DNA from: Lentinula raphanica
Lineage: Eukaryota > Basidiomycota > Agaricomycetes > Agaricales > Omphalotaceae
DNA length: 64,000 bases
Assembly (NCBI GenBank): GCA_027919835.1
Contig: JANVFP010000017.1
Location: 744,001 to 808,000, forward strand
Direction of reading: 5' to 3'
Under the pieces are notes generated by a model. The model was not told the origin of the DNA, did not search any database, and worked only from the letters and a program-made list of their open reading frames with translations. Shown here in pieces: positions 1 through 10,343 of this stretch; the stretch's first letter is position 1, and the number at the start of each line of letters is the position of its first letter. The position numbers and the translations under genes were made by a program.

Positions 1-1175
1 ATCATTCTTGCCAGGCATATTTGAGGTTGATTTTTGTGCTTGCATCTTTCTACTTTTCAAGGATTTTCCAAAAAGGCAAAGATGTTCTTGTATATTATCC
101 AAGATTTTCCTTTGTTGTTGTTGCATATAAAGAGCATTCATCTGAGGTAAAGCACTATGGAAAAAGCATGTTTGTCAGTACCTCTGTATGTCAGAAGGAA
201 GCAGTCATGCTACTAATCAAGATGAAAGGTATGCAATAGGATCAGCTCTAGGATTCAGGAATACTGAGAAGTTCTAGAAAGGTCATGTTCTGAAAACATT
301 CCTTTTGCTGATAATGAAGTAAGAGATAGGTAAATAGACATACCTATGCCAGGGAAGGTGTATGATTTTGGTGACTGAAGTTTGTATTTTCTTGAATGAT
401 TGATTATCAAAGTGAGAAAAAAAGATTCTCCTTGGTGAGAAAGCTTTGATGGGCCTGTGAGATAGGGCTTTAGTAAAGCAAAGCTCTTTATAACAGCAAA
501 AACTTCTTGCACTGTTCCTATTTGGGACTCCACCAGTGTGGTAATTCAATTCAATTCATGGGAACCACGGTGTTCAAGGAAGGAAATTGAATGGATGGGC
601 ATTACTTACACATGTTCTGATTAGTACAAATAGTGCCAATACAGATAAGGGAAGTATTGGGGTACCTAGTACAATTTAAGAAGACATGATGAACAGACAA
701 CACCATGAACCTGAATCAGGATGAACTAGACCATCAGCAGGCACAAATCTTCTACATATTTGGCTTGCCATCCAAAAGTGGTTTGTAGTTTCCCATGTTG
801 CCGTTGCACTGGCACTGAGCAGCATGCCTGGAAAACATTTGTTGACGGACGCTGAGAGACACTGAGCTGTTGTTCAGGCCAGCATTATTGAGCAGAGATT
901 TTCCAAAGACAGATGTCAATTTAAAGGAAGGAAGGAAGGATTACACAGCTCCATCAGGTGATGGGGTCCCACCGGGGAACAGCCGGGCCCAACTGTCAAC
1001 ACTGCAGTGAATGCTCATCCCGCAAGGAGACAGTAGACTGCAGAGTGAGCAGAGGGTGACAGGAACAGCTACGCTACCTAGGTACAAGTGGGTCAGTTGT
1101 ATAATATGAGTCTATAATAGTAAATCTAGGTATGTATTAGTAGTTGGTAGCTAACCTGTTGTGTGAGAGCAGCTA
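1..1175. other. Gene-poor leading region
   Basis: I see no convincing coding region here. Open frames are short, lack conserved motifs, and carry no plausible chain of splice sites. A short GGAAG-type run sits near 925-942. The stretch ends where the LINE reverse-transcriptase relic begins on the minus strand. Confidence 0.5.
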
Positions 1176-1958
1176 TCAAGGGCTCTCTTCATCGGAGCTA
1201 TCGTCCGAGTCCGAGGAGTGCAACACGAAGTCAGAGGAATGACCGAGGACAATATGATCCCTCCAGAACGTGCTGCATTTGTATATGAATTGAGCGGTGA
1301 TGGACACCAAGGACCAGTCGAAGACCAGTCTCTTGAGGTAAGAAAGTGCATCGTCATCTGAGAAAGTGAGGGACATCGGCAGAGCAATAGGTACCGACAT
1401 CAGAAAGTCTGAGCGGAGATGACACAGACGAGGCAACGCTTGGCACTGGAGGAACACATGCTGAGGAGTTCAGGAGCTGTGTGGCCACTGGCATGCACGA
1501 CACAAGCGGGAGTGGGTTTCGTCAGGTGTCAGTGCACGAAGAGTAGAGGGGGATGCACGGAAAAGGATGGGAACAAGATCACCGCAGAAGAGTTTGGTGA
1601 GTTGGCGGCGATGGCCGTGATTGTGAACCTGTGAGAGGTAGTGACGAAGGTAAAGTGATTTGTGAGTTGGCTGTCCCTCGAGGCGGTCACGAAGAAGGGA
1701 GAGTCGGGAAAATGTGTTAAGGGTAGAGACAAGATCAAACTTGACAGCGGAGGATAAAGATTTGATGAGTAAGTCGATGTGAGGACCATCGAGGGCGGCA
1801 GGTGAAGGTGGAACGAGCACAGGAGAGATGTGGGTGAGTGCGGTTTGGACTTCCGTCAACCAGCAGGGTGAACGAGATCCAAACATGAATAAGCACGCGG
1901 CACGAGCCGCTATCGGAGTTTCATCTGCGAGCACATGATCTACATACTCATCGTTCAA
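1176..1958 (-). pseudogene. C-terminal relic of a LINE-type reverse transcriptase
   Basis: On the minus strand one frame runs from 1958 to 1176 and is broken only by an in-frame TGA at 1470-1472. Around the stop the translation carries the zinc-knuckle-like tail seen at the C-terminus of many basidiomycete non-LTR reverse transcriptases: RLCRACQ, then the stop, then TPQHVFLQC, followed by LRSDF. The C-x2-C and the later H...C spacing agree with that family. Upstream residues such as LRHYLSQVHNHGHRRQLTKL also match its usual pre-knuckle region. The polymerase domain is absent, so this is a 5'-truncated copy or a remnant. The end is acidic and serine-rich. Family assignment rests on motif recall, not on a search. 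The stop is compatible with a CGA-to-TGA change. Confidence 0.55.
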
Positions 1959-3808
1959 CGTTGGAGAAGTTGGACGTTGACGTTGACCACACCAGAAACG
2001 CCGACAACCCCACGTTGGTCTACTGCTCCCTTCCCACGCCTCTACACCACGCAGATAACAGCAATAGATCCTTGCCGGCCAGCTGCCATATCTCCCTGAA
2101 GACGCATCAACTACCTATCCTGGTAAACAGACTGGTTCTGAGCAGGTGCGTAATCAGAATTGACTTGACGCATCGTTCCCTCTCTGATATTCCTTTATGA
2201 AGACACAAGCAGTGCTGGAGTCACGAGCATGCACTTATGAAGACCAACGATTGGGCTTCAATCGTCCAAAGCAATCACTCAAACTCAAATTTCTAGAATG
2301 ACGTACCTCACTCCAGAACTTCCGTCTCCGCAAATCTCGGGGCTTTCAGCTCATGAGGGCGCGCGCGCTCTCTAAGGAACAATCATCGAGAAGGGTGTTC
2401 TTCTCCCTCACGATCGACTACCTCATTTTCCGCCACTACTGACTTGTGGACGGAATCGAATCCACGACTCTACCTACACTACAACTCTCAATCGTGTTAT
2501 CCGAAGACTCTCACCACGCATCACCAATCTCTACCTATCCAAACTCCCTTTCTCCTTCGCCTTACTCAACGCTCGAGGCTTTCGCTTCACACAACGCCTT
2601 TGTATCATTGCTTCCCTTCGAGCTCCCTGTACCCCTCGCGAAAACATTCGAACTCGCCGCTCTTGCTTGCTTCACAAGGACAACACTCCGACGTCGCTCG
2701 TGGAGGGAGGGCAGGGCTTACGATTCGGAACGTTAAAACTCATTTGAAACATCATTCCCTCTGCGTCTCTGCATGTCACCTAATACACGGGAAACACAAT
2801 CGGTTCGGCGGAAATCAGCCTTTCATGAGAGCAGCTAGGGTGCAGTAACGGTCCAGAGTCGACGGAGGATGCTTCAAGGGCTCAGTCGGGGATCGAATGG
2901 ACGTTAGGAAGAAGGATGAGAGGCTGAAAAGCCGAAGAGGGATCTACGCAGTCATCAAGAGCTCGTTTCCGTGTCTGAGTAGCTGTTGGAGATGTCTGCT
3001 CAAACTAACGCATTACGAACGGTGTGTTCTCGATTCCACAATCAAGGGATAGGGTGGGGGAATGCGACGAATATGAATGGAAATTCTAGGTGTTTTCGAA
3101 GGTACCAGCGTGTTGTCTGTCTTCCCAGGGAGGTGAGTGCATCGAAATGCTGAGCGTCTTGACACGCCTGTCCCGACTCATCATTTTCGTGAGGGATATA
3201 TGCATTTGGAAAACGTACGACCTCATTCAACGGCGCTTCTGAAACCCAAAGCTGCGATTTCGGGAGGCCTTCTTTAAAGACCGTGTCCCAAATGTAGGCG
3301 CGATAAGCTTCGCTAGCGGTTAATGAAATTGACTGTTGACCTGTGTCTACTGTTGCTGTCTCTCTTGGTAAGAAAGGATCTTTTGTTGTCGTTCGTTCAC
3401 TGTAAGCCCATCTGGGCTTGTAATGCTATTTAAAAGTCTCTCCATCAACATCACGTTCAATTTGAGGTTCCATGATGTTTTGAATGCTGTAAAATTTCAC
3501 GAACATGATGGAGACGAACATTAAGACATATACATACGCAACCTCCACCTCGAAATGCTGTACAGCAAAAGAATGATGTGTTTCCACTGTTTCGGCGTTT
3601 GACATCTTTTGATCATGGGTTCCATTACCGCCTTTGACAGATCATTGGTGACCGGTATGCTGCCAATGATATGTACAACGCTTATATTCATATAGTCATA
3701 TTGACAAGTGATGACCACGTGATTTGGGAAGGGCATGATATATAAAGGCAAGGGCCTTTACTGCAATGTAAACTTTGTACCCATCAATAGTACACAATAC
3801 ATATAGCA
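1959..3808. other. Intergenic region without a supported gene
   Basis: The longest open frames (for example 2444-2848 on plus) are low-complexity, rich in Ser, Leu and His, and lack recognisable domains or splice structure. A GC alternation occurs near 2360-2370. The DNA between 3300 and 3800 is presumably the promoter region of the NACHT/ankyrin gene that starts at 3809, but I cannot define a TATA box or operator. Confidence 0.4.
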
Positions 3809-6800
3809 ATGAGTCATCAAGCAGAAACTCCAAGGTAAATATCCACTGTACCATGTGCTATCTGCATTCAATATTGTTGGCAATCATAGTAGCAAGTATA
3901 CAGAAAGGTAAGATTCTCATATATTCCCTTGTTTATTTGCATTACAATATTTTACAGTGGCATGTTCAACAGTTATACACAAGACTTTTGGGTTAAAGAA
4001 ACAACATTCAATGCAGCAGGAAGAGATATCAACAATTACTATTGTAAGTGACAATTATATAAATTACTGGTTTGGATAATGGCATTGCATTTTCAAGACC
4101 TATCTTCTGATGAAGAGGCAAAACTTCAAGAATGGCTTGCTGCTCCAGACTATTCTATCAATTACAATTCAGCTCTTGAAAAGCGAGTAGCTGAAACAGG
4201 ACAATGGATCCTTGAGGATTCAACATACCTTAAGTGGAAAAAAGAAGGAAGTATATTATGGATCCAAGGCAAAGGTAGGTTGCAATAGTTTATTTGACCT
4301 ATAATAATGGGAAGTTGAAATTTGCATTGCAGCTGGATCTGGCAAAACATTCCTTATGTAAGTTCAATTTCCTTGTTAGTTGAGATCACATTCAGATTGT
4401 GAATCATTCATTTTAGCACAAGCATTATTGAGAGTCTGAATTCAAGGAAAATCTCAAGCTTTGTAGTCTATCATTACTTTGATATTCGAGACAACAGTGG
4501 AGTCAAAAGAACTTTTGAAGGACTGCTATTATCCCTCCTTTTGCAGCTGGGAGTTCAGGATCAAAGAATTCATCCTGTATTGAAGAACTTACATGAATAT
4601 TCAAAAAATGGACTTTCTCATCTTAAACCTTCCAAAACTGAACTAGTGGATAATTTGAAAAAGATTATAAAGGATTTAGTTCAAAGAGAGCAACAGGTTT
4701 ATATTATAATCGATGCTCTGGATGAATGTGAAGACAATTCTTTGGTTATAGATTTCTTGACAGAGATAGCCAAGAGCCCTTTGGTTGGGATTATCATATC
4801 AAGCCGCAATTATCAACCCAACAAGTTCAAGTACTTCACAATTTCCTTGAATAACAATAGCATGGTAGATAGAGACATTGGAATATTTCTGGAGAAACAA
4901 ATGCCATTCAGAGATACCACTTTGGAAGCTGAAATAAAGAGTGTGTTACTGGAAAAAGCAGATGGAGGGTAAGTTTATTGCTTTATGAATATATTTGAAA
5001 GAAAGCCAATCACTTAGTAGGTTCCGTTATATTGATTGTCAACTTCAGTCATTAAGTGTATCAAGAAACTCAAAAATATTAAGAAAAGAACTAGCTCTGT
5101 TATCTACAAATCTGAAAGAAGCTTATATCACAGCAATGAGTAAATGCAAACATAGTGATAATTCTGAAAATGTCCATCATCTTCTTTTATGGCTTTTATA
5201 TTCCTTTGAGCCTCTAAATTTGAGTCAGGTTGCAATAATTCTTTCAATTGACCTGAGTTCATCCACATTTGACTCTAATACTGAAATAATAATTGAACTA
5301 GAGAAAATAATTGATACTACTTTGGTTACTGTTGATAGCAACAATATTGTGCAGTTTGCACATAATTCTGTGAAGGAATTTCTACTTGAATATTATGATG
5401 CATATTATGCACATGAATTATTTGACATCAATGCACAACTTGGACACAATGTAATAGCTCAAATGTGCCTTGTTTACCTTCTTCAAGAAGACCAATATGA
5501 AAATTTGTGGCCTTATCCTGAGTTTGTTAGTAGAGTGGACATTGTGACATTTGGGCAATATGCAACTCAATATTGGGCAAAACATGGTCAATTCAATGAG
5601 AGAGCAAAATTTCCATACAATAAATCAACAGAGCTTACTGAGGCATTTCTGAAGGATAGCAAATCTTTTGAAGGATGGAAAAAAAGCTTTCATTATCTTG
5701 GTAGTCAAAGTTCAAGATGGGGTAGTATTTTTGAGGAATGTAATAATTTGCATGTTGTTGCATTTTTTGGCTTGGAGAAAAGTGCTCAAAGGCTATTGAC
5801 AAAGATGTCTTTGAATAGTGTGAACAGTCATATTATAGACCAATATGAGATTTCACTAAATACAGGTATGTTATATTACATCACATATACAATTTTCCTA
5901 ATAAGTTTCAAAGATATCAATGTTGTTGGAGGAGGTCTTGGAACTCCCATACAAGCAGCAGCATCTGAGGGCTTTGGCAATATTGTACAGCTTTTATTAA
6001 ACCATGGTGCAGATGTCAATGTTCAGGGAGGGATATATGGAACAGCTATACAAGCAGCTGCATTTGCAGGTCATATAGATATTGTAAAAATTCTCCTACA
6101 ACATGGGGCAAATATCAATGCTCAAGGAGGAAATCAAGGAACTGCACTTCAGGCAGCAGCATCTCAAGGTCACAAAGATATCACTGAATTCCTGATCATG
6201 CAGGGTGCAGAGGTCAACACTGTTGCAGGATTTTATGGAACAGCAATGCAAGCAGCAGCCTCAGAAAATCAGAAAAATATTGTACAAGTGCTTCTGGACT
6301 ATGGTGCAGATGTAAATACTCAGGGTGGGTATTATGGAACAGTCTTACAAGCAGCTGCATATAAAGGTCACAAAGATATTATCAACTTGCTTTTAGAACA
6401 TGGTGCAATTATTGATGTGCAGGCAGGAGAATATGGGACTGCACTTGAAGCAGCAGCATCTAGAGGTCACAAAGATATCATTGAATTGTTGCTTCAAACT
6501 GGTGCAGATGTAAATATTCAGGCAGGACAATATGGAACAGCACTACAGGCAGCAGCATTGAAGGGCCACAAGAATATTGTTGAACTTCTTTTAAAAAATA
6601 ATGTAAATGTCAATCTTGCAGCAGGGAAATATGGGACAGTACTCCAAGCAGCAGCACATCAGGGTTACAATAGTATTATTAAACTTCTTCTTGAGAATGG
6701 AGCAGATGTCAATATGCAGGCTGGAGAATATGGGACTGCACTTGAAGTAGCAGCATTGAGAGGTCACAAAGATATCATTAAAATGCTGCTTCAAAGTGGT

Positions 6801-7145
6801 GCAGATGTCAACACTCAGGCTGGGAAATATGGGACAGCAATACAGGCAGCAGCATTGAGGGGCCATGAGGATATTGTTGAACTTCTCTTAGAGAATAATG
6901 CAAATGTCAACCTTGAAGGAGGAGAATATGGGACAGTACTCCAAGCAGCAGCATATCAGGGTTACAAAAGTATCATCAAACTTCTTCTGAAGCATGGTGC
7001 AGATGTCAATATTCAGGCAGGAAAGTATGGGACAGCACTCCAAGCAGCAATATCTAAAGAGCATAAGGATACTGTTGAATTACTTCTGGAACATAGTGCA
7101 AATAGTGCAATAGCATCAACTGCATTACCTGATAATTGTGCCTGA
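3809..7145 (+). CDS. STAND NTPase: NACHT domain with 12 ankyrin repeats
   Basis: This is the best preserved gene. My exon model is 3809-3834, 3890-3907, 3958-4043, 4098-4274, 4333-4357, 4417-4968, 5021-5865 and 5914-7145. All introns are GT-AG, 48-59 nt, and every phase joins; the sum is 2961 nt (986 residues plus stop). Exons 3-4 give an FNAAGRD-type leader and then WLAAPDYSINYNSALEKR, usual just before the P-loop in mushroom NACHT proteins. The Walker A motif GKAGSGKT spans the intron at 4275-4332. Walker B is VYIIIDALDECED near 4700. The C-terminal third holds twelve ankyrin units of the form GTALQAAA..GHKDI..LLL..GADVN. Such proteins are cytosolic signal-transduction ATPases, often linked to non-self recognition or programmed cell death; that role is inference. 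The first two exons (26 and 18 nt) are less certain; ATG at 3962 is an alternative start. Confidence 0.85.
5914..7120 (+). repeat. Tandem ankyrin-repeat coding tract
   Basis: Twelve in-frame units of about 33 residues (99 nt) follow one another without interruption. Each begins with a G-G or A-G pair followed by xYGT, and most continue as LQAAA, GHKDI and GADVNxQ. Unit-to-unit identity is high at the nucleotide level, particularly units 6-11, where alternating AGEYGT and AGKYGT variants suggest recent duplication or gene conversion in blocks. The last unit is degenerate (ISKEHKDTVELLLEHSANSA) and closes the solenoid. Confidence 0.85.
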
Positions 7146-7942
7146 GTATTTCTTTCTTGATCTTGAAGATAATTTTAACAGTCCTTGATTTGATCTATTT
7201 TTTGCATGGTTCAATACTTGGCAATGCTTCTCTTTTTCTTACATGATTCTAGTCAAAGATCCAGACTCTACTTGAACAAGTGAAATTAGTTCAAAAACAA
7301 ATTAGGTATCTGGAATTATGAAATACTGGTTAAGTCAAGGTTGGAAATTTATTCTCATAATTGTGTGAACATCATTATTCTCTATCCCTTCAATAAGAAC
7401 TGAGTGTATATTTGCATGGGCTTGATAAACTTATATGCCTACCTAAACTTTGTTTCTTCAAGATTGCTCAATCTATTTGAAAGAGATTTCAAAATTGGCC
7501 CCCTGGCTGGCAAACCCTGAGCAAAAACTAAGTAAAAGTAGGGCATTATTTTATTATTGTTTAACTGACTGCCCCTTTAGTATCAAAACCATTTTATATT
7601 CTCAAAACAGCTCGCTTATAGTGTTGGTGTTATGAAGCATAATGTCCCCCAGCCTTCTCATATTTTTCCACCTTTTTTCTGTATTTTTCTGAGCAACAAT
7701 GAGCTCAAGGATGACAAAAACCCCTATAGACTGCATGAATGCCAAACTAGTGCTAATTCAGCATTATCATTCATTGCTGACACTTAGATAAGTCTTTTTC
7801 ATCCTCTTCTTATTAACACAGCCTTCCTGTTCCCTTTTTGGTTAGTGTAGCACACAGGTGGCCTGGGTATGGCTGGGTTCTAGGTCAGGTGGGTTCACCA
7901 TCTTTAGATCAAACACCCAATTCTTACACCTGGCTGCTACTG
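7146..7942. other. 3' flank of the NACHT gene, no gene seen
   Basis: This AT-rich DNA has no conserved frame. It presumably includes the 3' untranslated region and terminator of the upstream gene. Nothing else is recognisable before the inverted-repeat element at 7943. Confidence 0.4.
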
Positions 7943-8166
7943 CATCAGGAAAAATACCTTCAGCCCAGAGAGCCTAGAGACACCCCCCAAAAGCTCAGGC
8001 TTCCTAGGCTTCCCAGAGATTCTCAAAGATTTCCAAAGATTTTCAAAGCAACTCAGGTAAGCCTAAAGACAGGAGGTTGACTTATAATCATTTCAAAGAC
8101 TTTAAACTGGCTGGGATTTTGGGGGTGTCTCCAGGCAACCTGGGCCTAGATAGATTTTTCCTGATG
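7943..8166 (+). mobile_element. Short inverted-repeat element (CATCAGG family), copy 1
   Basis: The element starts CATCAGGAAAAATAC and ends ATTTTTCCTGATG, with subterminal ACACCCCCCAAAA and TTTTGGGGGTGTC as a second inverted pair. It is 224 bp, non-coding, and flanked by a TG dinucleotide on both sides (7941-7942 and 8167-8168). The same ends with a different matching dinucleotide are seen at ten other complete copies in the window, so the duplication is real. No transposase is visible, so this is a non-autonomous DNA element. Confidence 0.85.
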
Positions 8167-8399
8167 TGACAAGCTTATGCCAACTTGGTACTTACATGGC
8201 ATCCCAGGAACTAAGTCAGAAGTACCACTTGTTCTCACACTTCTTCCTCTCATCCTTCAACATTCAACAGCAATTTTCATTTTCAATACAATTGGACCAA
8301 TGACAAGGAGAAGGAAAAGACTAGGAGAAGGAGAAAGAGGAGGACATGAGAATGTTAGGTTTGTGAAGGTTTTGCATGGTGTCCTGTGAATATATGCAC

Positions 8400-9010
8400 T
8401 CCAATGAGATGTGGTTGTATGTGCTGCAGGTTAGAGATGTTACAGATTGTCCAAATCAGTACAATTTCATGGTACAGTCTTACAGATAGTTTTACAGACA
8501 GTCTCATCTTCTATTTCATATCTTGAATACTCCCCTCAGAATCCTATTTTATTCTGAGGGTATGTGAACCTTATACTTATTTCTTCTTATTGTCACTTAC
8601 TGTTACTTACATAGGCTCTAGGTAACTTAGGGAATTCTATTCTATTCTGAGGTTTTGTGTACTTACATAGGCTCAAGGTTCTCAGATTCACAGTCAGAAA
8701 TTAGCATTACAGCATTACATCATCACTTTCCTATTTGGGTTCTTGCCTTTTTGAGTAGAAAAATGTGTAATATGGCATCATTGATTTTGAAATTCTAAAA
8801 ATCACAGGGGAATCTAAAAATAGCTGTAGTGAGGTCCTGGCTACCTCAGGCACATTGAAATCACCTAAAAAGGAAATTAGTCTAAAAATAAAACTTAATC
8901 TCATTAGGTAGCAAAAAATCTAAAACAATTATGAAAAATACTTAAAAATTTCATAGTTGCTTTGTTGGCTCTGAAACTGCAAAAATTTTTTAAAAAAATA
9001 TGGTCACAAG
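8400..9010. repeat. AT-rich fragment related to the 43-47 kb palindromic element
   Basis: From about 8705 to 8985 the sequence can be aligned by eye with 43630-43920 (left arm of the giant inverted repeat). Shared words include TTGGGTTCTTGCCTTTTTG / TTGGTTCTTGCCTTTTTGG, TACCTCAGGCACAT and AAAAAGGAAATT. It is a diverged, incomplete copy. Near 8540-8670 there are also phrases such as CTTACATAGGCTC that recur near 13,730-13,790. No coding potential. Confidence 0.6.
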
Positions 9011-9177
9011 GATATAAAGGGTGCAAGTATTTTGCTTCATTGGATAGATCCAACATCCTAGTGACTTTGTTACTGAATGCTGATCACCAATTTCTTATTA
9101 TGTCAATCAAATATATTTAAGCAAGAGGTGGGGCATTGTCAGAGATTCCACACTATCTTATACTTTAGAATGAACTT

Positions 9178-9401
9178 CATCAGGAAAAATACCTTCAGCC
9201 CAAAGAGCCTAGAGACACCCCCCAAAGCCCAGGCTTCCCAGAGATACTCAGGGATTTCCAAAGATTTTCAAAGCAACTCAAGTAAGCCTGAAGACACTAG
9301 ATTGACTTGAAATAATTTCAAAGTCTTCAAACTGCCTGGGATTTTGGGGGTGTCTCTAGACAACTCTAGGCAACCTGGGCCTAGATATATTTTTCCTGAT
9401 G
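9178..9401 (+). mobile_element. CATCAGG-family element, copy 2
   Basis: This copy is 224 bp, close to copy 1 throughout, with CATCAGGAAAAATACC and TTTTTCCTGATG ends and a TT dinucleotide on each side. It interrupts the solo LTR at 9011-10322, so it is younger than that LTR. Non-coding. Confidence 0.85.
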
Positions 9402-9700
9402 TTGGTAGTTTTGAAAAATCCCCAAGAGCTGCAGTACAGGTCAACAGGACTAAGTGACATGGAAGTACAGCTCTTTCAATCTGGACTCATTGAATAGGTG
9501 AGTGATCCACTCAAAAAGGGATACAAGGATTAATAAAACTCATATAGATCAGACTTTATGACCACACTAATAGTATTGATACAGGTTGAAGATCTACTGA
9601 TCACCAATCACAGCAGACTTCTACAATCTGTATAGATTGCCAATCACCACAAGTCTGTTTGATCAGAGCCACTGAAACTCTGAACAGTCACTTGGAACAA

Positions 9701-9924
9701 CATCAGGAAAAATATATCTAGGCCCAGGTTGCCCAGAATTGCCTGGAGACACCCCCAAAATCCCAGGCAGTTTAAAGACTTTGAAATTATTTCAAGTCAA
9801 CCTAGTGTCTTCAGGCTTACCTGAGTTGCTTTGAAAATCTTTGGCAATCTTTGAGTATCTCTGGGAAGCCTGGGCTTTTGGGGGTGTCTCTAGGCTCTCT
9901 GGGCTGAAGGTATTTTTCCTGATG
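9701..9924 (-). mobile_element. CATCAGG-family element, copy 3 (inverted)
   Basis: This copy is 224 bp in the opposite orientation to copies 1 and 2, with an AA dinucleotide on both sides. It lies about 300 bp from copy 2 inside the same LTR, so the two could pair as a hairpin. Non-coding. Confidence 0.85.
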
Positions 9925-9936
9925 AACCAAGAACCA

Positions 9937-10180
9937 CATCAGGAAAAATGTTCCAGGCCTAGGGCACTCAAAGATACCCCCTAATTCTTATGCACTTTGA
10001 GGCTGCTCAAAGTACCCAATGCTCCTCAAAGCTCCTCAAAGATCCCCAAAGATCCTCAAAGATCCTCAAAGACACCTCAAAGAACCTAGAGAATCTAGGC
10101 AACCAAAAGGTACCCTGAAAGCTCCTAAAATTTAGGGGGTATCTCTGGATGCCCTAGGCATGAGATACTTTTTCCTGATG
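9937..10180 (+). mobile_element. CATCAGG-family element, copy 4
   Basis: A 244-bp member with matching ends and a CA dinucleotide on each side. The centre differs from copies 1-3 and is made of repeated CTCAAAGATCC-type words. Only 12 bp separate it from copy 3. Confidence 0.8.
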
Positions 10181-10322
10181 CAAGCCCTCTGTATCTCCAC
10201 AATAGGAGTCTACCTTTGACCCAGGTCTAGCTGAGACTTTATCAGCTGACAAGGTATTGGGCTCAACCAGATGAAGAATCACAATCACTTTCAAAGACTG
10301 CCTGGCTTACAGAGCCTTTAGT

Positions 10323-10343
10323 CATCAGGAAAAATATTCTCAT
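10323..10343 (+). mobile_element. Terminal fragment of a CATCAGG-family element
   Basis: Only the outer 21 bp of an element (CATCAGGAAAAATATT then CTCAT) remain, joined directly to internal sequence of the following LTR-like unit (GTCTACACCGAG). No right end is nearby. This looks like a deletion or recombination junction that removed the element's body together with the first part of the adjacent LTR. Confidence 0.6.

Larger units (their letters stand above)
9011..10322. mobile_element. Solo LTR (gag-family), split by three small elements
   Basis: After the nested elements at 9178-9401, 9701-9924 and 9937-10180 are removed, the remaining ~610 bp match 51,755-52,376 along their length. Shared phrases include AAGGGTGCAA, GATCACCAAT, GTCAGAGATTC, GGTTGAAGATCTACTGATCA and AATAGGAGTCTACCTT. 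The second copy adjoins a gag-like coding region on the minus strand, which identifies this sequence as an LTR. Here no internal region is attached, so it is a solo LTR or a truncated end. Exact ends are uncertain because the right end abuts a 21-bp fragment of a CATCAGG element. Confidence 0.65.

Noticed and set aside
2444..2848. 134-codon plus-strand frame
   Set aside because: Biased in Ser/Leu/His, overlaps another frame of equal length, no domain, no splice context.
6591..6866. Antisense frame with many Cys residues inside the NACHT gene
   Set aside because: It is the mirror of the regular ankyrin repeats (GCAGCA on plus gives Cys on minus) and has no independent support.
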